From positions 3,927,572-3,991,571 of the forward strand of contig VCAZ01000017.1 of the NCBI GenBank assembly GCA_005784505.1: a stretch of DNA of 64,000 nucleotides. The letters run 5' to 3'. This document shows, in pieces, positions 42,441 through 52,691 of the stretch. Within the stretch, counting starts at the first letter, position 1, and each line of letters begins with the position of its first letter. A program made the position numbers and the translations under genes. The notes under the pieces are model-generated. The model worked only from the letters and a program-made list of their open reading frames with translations, did not search any database and was not told where the DNA came from. This stretch comes from Bagarius yarrelli. Taxonomy: Eukaryota > Chordata > Actinopteri > Siluriformes > Sisoridae.

Positions 42441-42745
42441 TTGTATGTCTTTTACAATGACGACCTTTGAGAGGAAACAGTAGGACATTCCTGATTTTGG
42501 TGGGACATTTTGAACGCCTTCTAAAGGGAGCTGGAAAACTTGTGAAGAAAAACCCTTAAAATACCTACACATGGTTCTGGTAAATGGTTCTAAAAACTTT
42601 ATATTTGACTTGCTTAAATGGCCAGAATTCTTCTTAACTATGCACCAGGCTCAACCATGAAGTGAAAGCAATTAAAATCTTAAATTTAATCCCATGCAAA
42701 CAATTTGGGAAGTGTGTTAATAAAAGATAAAGCATTGACAGGTCA
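42441..42745. other. Unassigned sequence
   Basis: I see nothing recognisable here. Confidence 0.4.
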
Positions 42746-43160
42746 GGATAGACAGCGTAAAAGCCAAACCCTCGACCTTTTCTTCGCTTGACGCTTTCGC
42801 ATTCCCTTCTAATAACAATGCTTACTCAAGCCAATCAAGTCAATCTCACGCAGAATTTTGGAAAGTCTAACGAGCGAGGGTTACATTAGTTGCGAGAGAG
42901 TGACGACAAAAATGTCGATTGCTGGACCGACTTTGGAAAAAAAAAATGTTGAGATTCGAAAAGTAAGGGTGTGAGGGAGAGAGAAGAAGAGAGTGCGAGA
43001 TAGCAAGAAACATTGTGCCATGTTTCTAGCAGCTGGCGGGAATGCTGTGGTGGACGGACGTCCACGTTGTGCCCACATTGTGCCTCTTCTGCTACATCTT
43101 TGCAACCCACTATGGGGAAACTCTATATTGCCCCAGCCAAACCAGGAGCAGCAGGCCTGC
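42746..43160. other. Candidate conserved non-coding element
   Basis: 42990-43160 contains ATTGTGCCATGTTTCTAGC, GGACGGACGTCCACGTTGTG (with the palindrome GGACGTCC) and TTGCCCCAGCCAAACCAGG. 42780-42860 has CAATGCTTACTCAAGCC. The overlapping plus- and minus-strand frames are not family-like. Confidence 0.3.
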
Positions 43161-43162
43161 AG

Positions 43163-43195
<33 letters not shown>
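43163..43195 (+). repeat. (GT)n microsatellite
   Basis: A GT array. Confidence 0.95.
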
Positions 43196-43198
<3 letters not shown>

Positions 43199-44228
43199 AG
43201 TAGAGTGGAGGGTTATTGTCGACATCTGTCGAGGTTGGAGTGCTCAGTGGACAGGCAATGGGGTGGCACCGGGAGATCTAGTTGGCCATTATCCTGGCAG
43301 CCTAATGAGCGTGTGTGTATGTGTGTGTCACCGACAGTGTGTATATCCATGCCTTGCCAGGCAGAAGTGCACTGTAACAAACCCCCCACCCCCCACCCCA
43401 CCTGTGTCTGTTCTCCATCTGCCTGCACCCAACTGCCCCTCAGAGAGCAAACAGGAGCAAACACAAATGACCAGAAGTGACCAGGAGCAATCAGACGGAG
43501 GAGATCAGCAAATCCACATCATCCCTACCAAGCAGCAAATCAAGTTCCTGAGAATCCATGGTTTAAAGGACAAGCAGAAAGAATGCTCTAGAAGAGAGAA
43601 ACTAGAACGATTGAAATGATTTCTGGAAAATTGATTAATTTAAAGAAGATTTATCTCATCAGGTAAAAATTTCCTCCAAAAAAAAACCCCACATCAAATA
43701 AAGATGGTGAAAATTGCTCTGACAAGGAATCTGTACTCTGATGCTTCTAATCCAGTCCGGGTGTGTGTACTAAACTGATTTTAATTTAAAAGCAATATTA
43801 AATATAACCCTGCATTAGAAGCAGCTGTTAAAAAATCTCTAAACATCTGGTGGACAAAAAAAACCCAACATTTAAAAATCTGCTTGTCTTAACCAATCAG
43901 GACAAAGCTAAGGTGGTTCAATACAGAGTGGAAGTGTGTGACCCCGGAGGTTATAATCCGACACTTAAGTGAGTAACTACAGGTCCCTCAGCACCACTTA
44001 CCAGAGTCCATTAGAACCAAAGAGGCAGGAACATACACACATTCACATAGAACATCTCACAATTACACGTTACTCCTTTATTCTATTATCCTCACTGTGT
44101 GAGAGTGTGTTTGTGTGTAATACACACTTAGTCAGGTGCTTGCGCACGCTTCAAGGGCTACGTCTATGCAGCGAGCTATGTCTTCTTATTCGCACAAACA
44201 ATTCTTACTTTTAGATCCACAGCGCTTT
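43196..44228. other. Unassigned sequence
   Basis: 43200-43540 is balanced with short GT and C-rich runs. The remainder is AT-leaning. Frames here (up to 155 codons) include microsatellite-encoded Cys/Val repeats and are not credible. Confidence 0.4.
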
Positions 44229-44380
44229 CGATTTCTTGGTTCTGATTGGTTAAAAGGTTTTAATTTTATTTTAGCCGTAAAAGCAGATCTGAAAGTAGTT
44301 CCAAGTCGTCAGTCCAATCCATTTATAAACACGCTAAAAAGTCATCGTAATCATAGGCAAATCGTTGTTATACAGTAAAA
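44229..44380 (+). mobile_element. Unclassified fish repeat fragment
   Basis: GGTTCTGATTGGTTAAAAGG, GATCTGAAAGTAGTTCC and ATCGTAATCATAGGCAAATC resemble a dispersed fish repeat also represented at 15384-15472. Family name unknown to me. Confidence 0.35.
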
Positions 44381-44692
44381 GTGATAGGTTGTACTATGGG
44401 TTGATTTATTTCCTTACATTATTAAAAAACTCATCCTGGACCAATCAGCTGCCTCCAATTTTTTGACTGTATTTTATATTTTGTATTTTCTATGCAGCAA
44501 ATGTAGAACAACAATATCCCACCCCTTATACATACACACTTGTACACACTTGTACAAACACACACACTAAAAGTGGGTATTTAACCACATTACCCAAAGC
44601 TGCAATGATGGATGTCAGTGTTTTCCCCAAGGTCAAGGGTCACCCTCTGTTCCCTCAAGGAAGACAGATGAGCGTGGAGTTTGCAGCCAAAC

Positions 44693-44746
<54 letters not shown>

Positions 44747-45411
44747 TTTTCTTTACCATACACTAACAGATTTCCTTTTCCTCCAAGTGTTTTGATGGTA
44801 AATGATTAGAAATGGTGTTGCAACATGACCCAATGGTGTTCCTGTAATTATTGTCCATTACCAAATCAGACACACTCGTTTTATCCTGTCGCAAAAGCCA
44901 TTACGAGCAAAAACAAAAGCTTTTTCATCTCAACATAATGCATGCAACTTAAACTAGGGGGAAAAAAAGTACAAGCCTACTTTCGCGTACTACTTTCGTA
45001 AAATCTATTAAGACTCGCGCGGCAGCACTTTAAGAGCCGAATCATTGTGCTTGATGCATATAAACTGTCTAAAACCTCTAATGGCTTCTTATGGGCTTCT
45101 TCTTGGTAGCTAAAACCTTTTTAAATGATGAGATTTGTGTTTCTTTCTCTATAGTCCATCTCTCCTCTCCGTGGCCTTGTTTTAGCCGAGGAAGTAACCT
45201 CTATAACAGGAAATAATGGAGGCCAGAGATTGGCTGATTCAGCAACGAATGTAATGAATGTGTATCAGGACAGGACAGTCATTTATCAAAGGTGTGTAGA
45301 ATGTTAGGTCTTGTGCAGCCAGACCTTCAGGTTTGGACACTATAACTAAAAGGCATCTGAGAGACATGTAAAACAACCAATCACGGTTTGTTTGGTTCTG
45401 TGGACAAAAAC
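44381..45411. other. Mostly unique, with (TC)n(CA)n
   Basis: A compound TC/CA microsatellite occupies about 44694-44747. Balanced patches lie at 44600-44690 and 44990-45260. No repeat family or gene was recognised. Confidence 0.4.
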
Positions 45412-45412
45412 A

Positions 45413-45603
45413 GGCATTTACAGCATTTGGCAGACGCTCTTATCCAGAGCGACTTACATTTATCTCTTTTATACAGCTGAGCAATTGTGGGTTAAGGGCC
45501 TTGCTCAGGGGCCCAGCAGTGGCAACTTGTTGGTCCTGGAAATCAAACCCTGATCTTCCAATTAGCAGTCCAACATCTTAACTATTGTGCTACCACTTCC
45601 CCC
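45413..45603 (-). mobile_element. SINE family B, nearly full length
   Basis: CATTTGGCAGACGCTCTTAT, CCAGAGCGACTTACATTTAT, TTGCTCAGGGGCCCAGCAG, ATCAAACCCTGATCTTCC and GTGCTACCACTTCCCC span tail to head. This is one of the best copies of the family in the window. Confidence 0.93.
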
Positions 45604-45659
45604 ATACATACCAAAGTTGTCTTTGTATATTGTATATCTCTAAATCAAATAGACCCAAA

Positions 45660-45917
45660 CGTGTTCCAGCATGACAATGTACCTGTGCACAAAGCCCCTG
45701 ATCTCCATCTAGTCATGGTTTTCCAGGTTTGAAGTTAAATATCTCCACTAACTCTGACTCACTGAACACCTTTAGGAGGAACTGGAACACTCTCTATTCA
45801 CCATTTCTAACACTCTCGCTAATTAAAATTATTTTGTAGGTAAATGAATAAAATCTCTGCAGCACACGTCTTTCTCAGCTAAATCTGGAATAAAATGTAT
45901 GACAAGCACATTCAAGT
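45660..45917 (+). mobile_element. Tc1-like-derived remnant
   Basis: GTTCCAGCATGACAATGTAC, CTGTGCACAAAGCCCCTG, GAACACCTTTAGGAGGAACTG and ATGACAAGCACATTCAAG match the same family as 32948-33240. It continues to the border of the palindromic element. Confidence 0.7.
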
Positions 45918-46012
45918 GGGTATCAAAAAGTTTCGAGACACGCCAACAGATGGCAGCAAAAGAAACAGAAGCCTGCCATCTATTGGTGTGTCCTGAAACT
46001 TTTTGACAACCC
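45918..46012. mobile_element. Palindromic mini-element (39/40-bp arms)
   Basis: The left arm (45918-45956) reads GGGTATCAAAAAGTTTCGAG then ACACGCCAACAGATGGCAG. The right arm (45973-46012) is its complement with a handful of mismatches. The 16-base loop has no homology. The size and layout resemble MADE1-type mariner MITEs. It sits at the 3' end of a Tc1-like remnant. Confidence 0.75.
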
Positions 46013-46059
46013 TTCCTATTCTGTATGGAGGAATCTTTTTAATTGCAAAGAAGAAAACA

Positions 46060-46386
46060 TGAGGCACTGATGGGGAATGAATGTTTATAGCTGTTTTAGC
46101 GAGAACAGAAAGTTAAAACTATAAACAGATCTCAGGTCTATAGTAAATTGAAATGATAAAAAAAAGGAGGTAAAAGCAGTTTCGCTGCATGAGGTTTCAG
46201 TCGACGAGCTCTTGGTTTCTCCGCTGTTACATCACAGAGCTATTAGTGTAAAGTGAATATAGCCCTCATGTTCTGGGATCGTTCCTTTATAGGTACTGAC
46301 ACGGGCTGAGTAAATGTAGCAGCAACGTTTTTCCGAGCCTTTCATCTGTGAATAATCGAAGCAGACACCTGCAGCAAGGTAATTCC

Positions 46387-46422
<36 letters not shown>

Positions 46423-46640
46423 GCTCTCTCTTCATCTTCATCTCTTGCATTTTTTTTTTTTCCACTCTCTTTACAAGGTGAAGCTTTTTATATCAATCAG
46501 CGGCTGGAGATTCATATTAATATTAATGCAGCTCTGAAAAGAGGATGATGAAGCACAGCCGAGACTCGGAGGCGGTTCTGCGGTGTTGTACGGATGTGCC
46601 TAAAGAATGCTTTCAGTGCTTGCAGACGATTAGGAGACTA
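46060..46640. other. Candidate regulatory islands around a (TC)n tract
   Basis: 46170-46380 (CAGTCGACGAGCTCTTGG, TTCCTTTATAGGTACTGAC) and 46475-46600 (TATATCAATCAGCGGCTGG, ATTCATATTAATATTAATGC) are unique. The TC microsatellite is at about 46386-46432. Confidence 0.35.
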
Positions 46641-46687
46641 TAAGTAAAAAAATACTAATAATACTAATAATACACACCTTAGTGTGA

Positions 46688-46832
46688 CTTTCTGTGCTTC
46701 TATAATTACCTTAACACTTCTGGAAAGATTTTTCGCTAGATCGTGTCACATGACTAGAGATCAGACACTAATGTTGAGGTGAGGAGGTCTGGGGTTCCAG
46801 TTCATCCCAAAATGTATTTGTGGAGGATATGA
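46688..46832 (-). mobile_element. Tc1-like-derived remnant
   Basis: TCACATGACTAGAGATCAG and ACACTAATGTTGAGGTGAGG, then GGGTTCCAGTTCATCCC, match the reverse complement of the family at 51150-51505. Confidence 0.65.
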
Positions 46833-47175
46833 GAGTTCCTCGTTGCATACTTCTTTCTATAAGTATGTACTACATTTAATTAAGTAAGTACTTTCCGACC
46901 AGTAAAAAGGGAAATTTTATATATATTTTAGTATGATTACTGGTAGTATGAATAAAATTCCAACATACTTTATCCGACCATGTTGATATTTACATACGAC
47001 GTTATGACAGCGCAAACTTAGTTATATAATGTTTAACTTAAAGAAAGTGCAATTTAACAATGTATTTTTCTTTAAGTACTCTTTTCTCGTGGCCTCACAG
47101 GATCGTGGCATGTACTATAATATAATCCAAGAACTTTTCACATGGTATAAATCGCATACCGCATACTGAACGTAC
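46833..47175 (+). mobile_element. Dispersed DNA-repeat fragment
   Basis: TATAAGTATGTACTACATTT, AAGTAAGTACTTTCCGACC, GTATGATTACTGGTAGTATG and CGCATACCGCATACTGAACG are homologous to 18032-18250, here longer. Confidence 0.5.
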
Positions 47176-47184
47176 CATCCACAC

Positions 47185-47405
47185 ACACACCAAGCCCCCT
47201 TTCCAGCAGGACATCTACAGCAAGCGGTGCTTCTGCTCCTTAAAGGCAAACACAGAGAGAATGAGGAGGAGCTTCTTTCTCCAGGCTTTTCGGAGTCTGA
47301 ATCAGGAAATACAGAGCACCTGATACCATGATATTATAACACTAGACTGGCACAGCATAGAGTCACTTAACACTTCTAATTTAGCACAAGGACACTTTAA
47401 TACTT
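47185..47405 (+). pseudogene. L2-type LINE 3' fragment (end of ORF and UTR)
   Basis: A 42-codon open stretch (47195-47320) ends at TGA 47321. It reads QQDIYSKRCFCSLKANTER then MRRSFFLQAFRSLNQE, the characteristic C-terminus of fish L2-like LINE polyproteins. The following sequence leads into a large (TA)n array, as these LINE tails often do. It is truncated 5'. Confidence 0.65.
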
Positions 47406-47410
47406 CTATC

Positions 47411-47439
47411 AATATATATCTATTATATATATATATATC

Positions 47440-47503
<64 letters not shown>

Positions 47504-47526
47504 TTATATATATCTATATAGATATA

Positions 47527-47588
<62 letters not shown>

Positions 47589-47592
47589 GATC

Positions 47593-47645
<53 letters not shown>

Positions 47646-47741
47646 ATCTATGATATATATCTATATATATATATATATATATACATATACACATCTATAC
47701 TTCTGTTATATATGTATGTGTATATATTTTATCTTATGTAT

Positions 47742-47800
<59 letters not shown>
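47411..47800. repeat. Large complex (TA)n tract
   Basis: About 390 bases of TA dinucleotides with TC, GT and GTAT interruptions (e.g. 47690-47750). It is largely self-complementary. Frames within it encode Ile/Tyr repeats only. Confidence 0.97.
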
Positions 47801-47806
<6 letters not shown>

Positions 47807-47899
47807 TTCACTGCATGTTGTACAGAAATTTAAAGGATTCAGACATACTTCTTGTCTTGTATACTTCTAATATATATGGTATGGAAGTATGCACTTGCT

Positions 47900-47972
47900 A
47901 CTTGCTAAGGGGCCCAGCAGTGGTAACTACGAATGGAACCCACAATTTTCTGGTTCGCAGTACAACAGCTTT
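47900..47972 (-). mobile_element. SINE family B fragment
   Basis: TGCTAAGGGGCCCAGCAGTG, ATGGAACCCACAATTTTCTG and CGCAGTACAACAGC are reverse-complement blocks. Confidence 0.65.
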
Positions 47973-48678
47973 AGATTTAAAAAGCAATAATTAGCAAATC
48001 CGCCTGTAAAATCCAATTAGATTTTTTTAATTTACCGAACGGTGTTTTATAACTAAAGCAGTGCTTTCTATGATGTGGTGTTTACATGCACAGCACATGT
48101 GCACACCCTTACACACCACCTTATCTTTATTTCTTCACCCGGACAGGACACACATTACTAAAGCCCCAGATCTGGCCCTGGATAAAGCATGCGGTCTTCA
48201 CCTTTCATTCTTTTGGAGCCGTGAAGATAACAGAAAATAATGTCGGAGTGTTATCCTCTATCAGATAGCACTAACAAATACCCCCTTTAGTGTTTCTCCC
48301 TGTCTATAGCACCTTCCTTTACACTCTTATTTTTTTTTTTATCGTAGCCCTTTAAAGCGTTAGGCTTCCTGAATAGAACCTCTCCTCAGGGGAACACATA
48401 CACACTTGAATGTGTAACGTAAGCGGTGTGTGTAAAGCATACCTGAGCTGAACAGAGCGCGCTTTAATGAAATGATCTGTGTATGCAGTGTGAAGGCTGA
48501 TAAACAGAACCATTATCCTCTCCAGCGCTAGCTGGGAGAGTCGAGTCTCCAGTGTCGACGCTTTGCACCACAAAAGCGGCTTTGATGCAAAGAATTGAAA
48601 TTCAACATTTGTCACGTACAAAATTATACATAGTACGACAGGCAGGCGAAATGCTGAAGCGCTTAAGGACACGTATGT
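47973..48678. other. Mixed sequence; possible repeat at 48590-48660
   Basis: 48100-48260 and 48370-48570 are balanced. TTGAAATTCAACATTTGTCAC and GCGAAATGCTGAAGC near 48590-48660 recall sequence that precedes L2-type copies in fish. No gene was recognised. Confidence 0.3.
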
Positions 48679-48962
48679 ACGAATGCTGTTCATCCCTCAG
48701 CACCTGATCGAGAAGCTGAGCCACCAGCACCATCACAATGAGCACTGGGGTCCCTCAGGGTTGTGTGCTCAGCCCACTGCTGTTCACTGTACTGACTTAT
48801 GACTGTGTAGCAATGCACAGCTCAAATAACATCATTAGATTTGCAGTCTCATCAGCAAGGACGACGAGTCAGCCTACAGAGAGGGGATGCAACAGCTAAC
48901 ATCCTGGTGTAGAACCAACAATGTTGACAAGACTAAGGAGATAGTTGTTAAAGCACAGAATA
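48679..48962 (+). pseudogene. LINE reverse-transcriptase fragment, catalytic site deleted
   Basis: From 48723 the frame reads TSTITMSTGVPQGCVLSPLL and then CVAMHSSNNIIRFA, matching fish L2-like LINE RT up to the F-A of the FADD motif. The next residues VSSARTTSQPTE correspond to sequence downstream of the motif in another frame, so the segment encoding the catalytic aspartates has been lost. The upstream CACCTGATCGAGAAGCTGAG also belongs to the element, with an internal deletion before CACCAGCACC. Confidence 0.75.
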
Positions 48963-49005
48963 ACCATTTCTAAATTTAATTTAAAAAATGTTGGAAATTT
49001 CGATA

Positions 49006-49534
49006 TACAGTGGTACCTTGTCATATGAATGTCCCAACTAGCAATTTTTTTTTGGAGATACGAGTCGTCTCTTGGCTGATTTTTTTGCTTTAATTAGCTA
49101 AAATTCGGATTACGAGCCAGCTTCCGATAACCAACAGCTAGTTGGCGTAGTGAACGCCATAGTGAATGCCATAACATCCGCCCAGCATCCCGCGTCTCAC
49201 TCGGAAGCTAGTCGATGCGCGTTAGCAAGTGGAGTCGTCTGATCTCCAAGGTAAATACTGTACATTATACTTAATAAAACTAATTTATTGCAGTACATCC
49301 TATTGCATTGTTTTTATACAATATTCATTATTTATAAAAATATTTGTCTTATTTAAAAACATGTAACAAAAAACATTGCAGTGTTTTTTTAGGTACCCTG
49401 AACCGATTAATGGCATTTCAATGGAAAAATTGATTTGACCTACGAGTAACTTGAGTTACGAGCGCCGTCAAATTAACCGTCAAGCCGGAACAAATTTAAA
49501 AGCACGGAACAAATTAAACTCAGGCACTACTGTA
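49006..49534 (+). mobile_element. Inverted-repeat DNA element, copy 2
   Basis: The left end TACAGTGGTACCTTGTCATA and the right end GGCACTACTGTA are inverted matches; CAGTG termini lie inside TA flanks. Internal homology to copy 1 (13901-14346) is high, e.g. GTTAGCAAGTGGAGTCGTC. A local duplication of GGAACAAATT-bearing sequence sits near the right end. It has no coding capacity. Confidence 0.8.
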
Positions 49535-49869
49535 TTAAAAAGCATAACCCTTCAGTATCAGAACGGGATCAGATTAAATTTGGCTTCCGGAAGTTTCCTG
49601 TGGTCTTGGATGTCTGACTCATTCATCTTTACTGTATGACTAAGCAACATGGCAGAGGACCAAGAGACTGCAGAGGGTTTGTTACATACCCTGGTGCATT
49701 ATGCAATGCTGTTGGTTGGCCTGTGATAGCCACACGTTTCTACTGTATATGTGAAATAATTGGACCTTGTAGTCATGAGCTACAGTACAAAGTCTTGTTT
49801 TCCCACAAAAAACTTTTACACCACTATGTTGAAAACATATCTATCCATCTATCTAATTTCCCACTGGTG
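49535..49869. other. Unassigned sequence
   Basis: A 123-codon frame (49636-50007) begins here but shows no recognisable domain. Confidence 0.35.
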
Positions 49870-50450
49870 AAAAAAATACTAGCTGGACCAGATGAGATGA
49901 GTAAACAGTATTGTGTTACGAAAAAGAGAGTTGAGAAGCCGCTGATTGATCGCCCTCGCCTGCTCCGGAGGAAAAGCCCAATTTTCCACCTAGCTGTGAA
50001 ACAATAATTCATGATGATGCCCTTTGTGCGATAGCAAGCTGTTAGTCGTACAGGTCTCGGGCGCGAACATGATGTTGATAAATCTGCACGCGGGGCAGGT
50101 AACTACTTTAAAACCTCGTCTCGATTAGTCTCCTGCTGGCTGCTTCCTCCCTTTCCTCTATCTCTAATCGTATCAGGTAGCGCGGTGGGGATAAGCGCGC
50201 AACCGCCAAGACTCAACAGCTTCCTTTCTTTAGCTTTTTTTTTACTTTTTACTATTGGAAATAATCCTGGCATCCTACCATCCTGTCCTAAAATGACTTC
50301 TCGACACTTTATCTTCCTTCTTTTGCCCTCTTTAATGCTGACCTTTCATACGGAGGCATTATAAAGAACTTGCGCTCGCCAGAATCATGCATCATGCTGT
50401 AATGGCATGTCAACCGAACACTGCCGCATGCATATTTGTGTATACTTTTC
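49870..50450. other. Candidate conserved regulatory island
   Basis: Two unique balanced blocks: 49910-50110 (GCCGCTGATTGATCGCCC, CAATAATTCATGATGATGCC) and 50290-50450 (CTTTAATGCTGACCTTTCAT, CGCTCGCCAGAATCATGC, ATCATGCTGTAATGGCATG). They flank a T-rich middle. The composition is enhancer-like; conservation is untested. Confidence 0.4.
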
Positions 50451-50504
50451 TTTTTCTTTTTATCACTACATCTCCTGATTAGGGATGAAACTAATTAACT
50501 TCAA

Positions 50505-50538
<34 letters not shown>
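50505..50538 (+). repeat. (GT)n microsatellite
   Basis: A GT array. Confidence 0.95.
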
Positions 50539-50541
<3 letters not shown>

Positions 50542-50811
50542 CTGGCGGTTCTCAAATCCCTTGCTCTTTTGTTTCTGAGTTTTGTGGAGTTTTTTGAAAG
50601 TCACAGCGAGTCAGCAAGCGAGGCAGGGGAAGAAGATGTGGTTGAATATCCTGTACACTTATAGATGCTATCACACTGCAGTGGCATGAAGCTGGTGGTG
50701 CTTCACAATGCCTTAATAATCTAAATGTATTTATACATTTGACATTGCTCAGAAACCTTTCTCCTAAAGTGTGTCTACACCAAAAATGTTTTGAATATTC
50801 ACTGGAACTGA

Positions 50812-50973
50812 AGGGGAAGTGGTAGCGCAGTGGTTAGGGTGTTGGACTGCTAACTGGAAGATTGTGGTTTCTATTTTTAGCACCACCAAGATTCTACTTC
50901 TGAGGCCCTAAGCAAAACCCACTAAACACAGAGTTGCTTAGTTGTGTAAATGAGATAAATGTAAGTGGTTTAA
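50812..50973 (+). mobile_element. SINE family B (first of a tandem pair)
   Basis: GGAAGTGGTAGCGCAGTGG, TTGGACTGCTAACTGGAAG, AGCACCACCAAGATTC and GAGATAAATGTAAGTGG identify it. Confidence 0.88.
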
Positions 50974-50985
50974 CATAAACCTAAG

Positions 50986-51153
50986 TGGGGAAGTGGTAGC
51001 ACAGTGGTTAAGATGTTTGACTGCTAATTGGATAATCGGGGTTCCATTCCCAGCACCACCAAATTACCACTGCTGGGAATGACACCCCTTAACCCCGAAT
51101 TGCTCATTTTTTTTAAATGTTAGTCACTCTGGATAAGTGCTGTGAATGTAAAT
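50986..51153 (+). mobile_element. SINE family B (second of a tandem pair)
   Basis: GGAAGTGGTAGCACAGTGG, CATTCCCAGCACCACCAAAT and TTAGTCACTCTGGATAAGTG, then GTGAATGTAAATG, identify it. It runs directly into the next element. Confidence 0.88.
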
Positions 51154-51512
51154 GTTCTAAACACCGACCCACCGTTCCAATGTCTCTGTGCACAAAGCCT
51201 CCTGAGCTCCATGAAGACATGCTGTGTTCTGGTTGGAGTAGAAAAACTTAAGCGTCCTGAACAGGTCCCTGACTCAGCCCCACTGGGGGAAACTGGACCA
51301 CGGACCGGACCCAAGATTTCTTTACCTCGACATCGTTTACTGATGTCACTTAAACTATTGTAGCCGAATGATCAAATGTCTACAATCATGTGACACAACC
51401 TGGTACAAAGACCTGAAGTTATTTTATCAGAAAAATCTGGAAGAAGATGATCAAAATACACATGTGGATGTGATGGTGATGTGTTCCAATACTTTTGCCT
51501 ATATAAAAGATT
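51154..51512 (+). mobile_element. Tc1-like-derived remnant, 3' end present
   Basis: CTCTGTGCACAAAGCCTCC, TGAGCTCCATGAAGACATGC and TGGATGTGATGGTGATGTG, then CCAATACTTTTGCC, match the family, including the element's usual distal end. Multiple stops disrupt it. Confidence 0.75.
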
Positions 51513-52242
51513 AGCTTTATGTTCTTTGGTAGGTTGATTGTCCTTTGGACCAACTTGCTTCCATTGGCCTGCTTGTAGTTCTGTGTCACCTTCATCAATT
51601 TCGGCATCCTCTATTGACACGTTCAATTATTTCGCGCACTAAGAACAACGAACTGGCTGCCCAATTACGATTTGGGTTAATAGGAAATTTTGAAAGCTTG
51701 AATAAAGGCAAAACAATGCCAAACGCTTAATAATGTGATCGGGGTTCAATTTTTTTTTCTTTTCACAAAACCATCTTTGTATTTCATTCTTTTTTCCAGG
51801 CAACGGTAAACCGACTGCGCTCGCATCTGCATTAATTCCCCAAACCCGTTTATTGCGCTTTCTATGATGTCGTTTACTGCTGAATTACGCGTTTACCCGA
51901 TATCATGTTTCCTTTAACTCTTAAGCAGATAAATGAACGCTCAGAATCGAGCCGACAACCCCAGTAAGTTTGATTTACATTTAAAGGCTAGCTAATAAAA
52001 GCGGGGGTGGAACAACGTGTATTACGACTCCAACAAACCGAATCATACGGATTCATGTTGGAGGAACTTTTTATGAAACGTCTTGTAGCCTTAACATTAA
52101 ACTAGGGACCGGGTTTAGTAGTTAGAGCTTTTTACAATAAAGCCTGGATGTCTAAAGCTTCATATATGTGTTTTGTTTTTTTTTAAGATGGGAATAAACC
52201 CATGTGCTGTTATAGAAACATAATTAACAATGTGATGAAGTA
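51513..52242. other. Unique sequence; candidate element 51600-51970
   Basis: 51610-51720 (GCCCAATTACGATTTGGG, AACGCTTAATAATGTGATC) and 51790-51970 (CGCATCTGCATTAATTCCCC, GCTGAATTACGCGTTTACCC) are balanced islands. The rest is unremarkable. Confidence 0.33.
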
Positions 52243-52580
52243 AAGCAGAGGTTTATAGACAGGATGCTGGGCTGAAGATGTTGAGGTTCTCTTTGGGAGT
52301 GACAATGTTGGACAGGATTAGGAACAAGCAAATCAGAGGGACGGCTCATGTTAGGCTATTTGGGGACAAAGACAGAGAGGACAGATTGAGGAGGAATAAA
52401 GGAAATATCGTTAGGGGGATGTTGGAAATGGAGCTATAGACAGGAGGCAAAGTGGAGGTCGTGGATGAGTACATGTAGTTAGTAGGTGTGAGTGAAGAGG
52501 ATTCAGAGGATAGGACTGGGTGGAGATGATTCGATGTGGCGAACCCCTAAATAAAACAGCCAGAAGAAGAAGTAGTAGTG
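52243..52580 (+). pseudogene. RTE-type LINE 3' fragment
   Basis: In one frame from 52287 it reads FSLGVTMLDRIRNKQIRGTA, then HVRLFGDKDREDRLRRNKG. This matches the C-terminal part of an RTE-like LINE polyprotein abundant in fish. The copy ends with GGCGAACCCCTAAATAAAAC and an AGAAGAAGAAG tail, as in family 3' ends. A deletion removes the RWFGHVQRR-type segment and stops follow. Confidence 0.7.
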
Positions 52581-52691
52581 AAGCAGAGCTAGAACCTTCT
52601 ACCCAGCTGAGGATTTTACTTTAACAACAGCAGGTTCATGGTGTTTATACCTTCTTGTCTCTGTATTATAGATGCTGTTTCAGGTTTGTAT

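Noticed and set aside
43013..43480. 155-codon frame with a Cys/Val run
   Set aside because: The run is the GT microsatellite; flanking residues show no recognised similarity.
47587..47994. Ile/Tyr-repeat frame of 135 codons
   Set aside because: Product of the TA tract; the C-terminal part is translated SINE.
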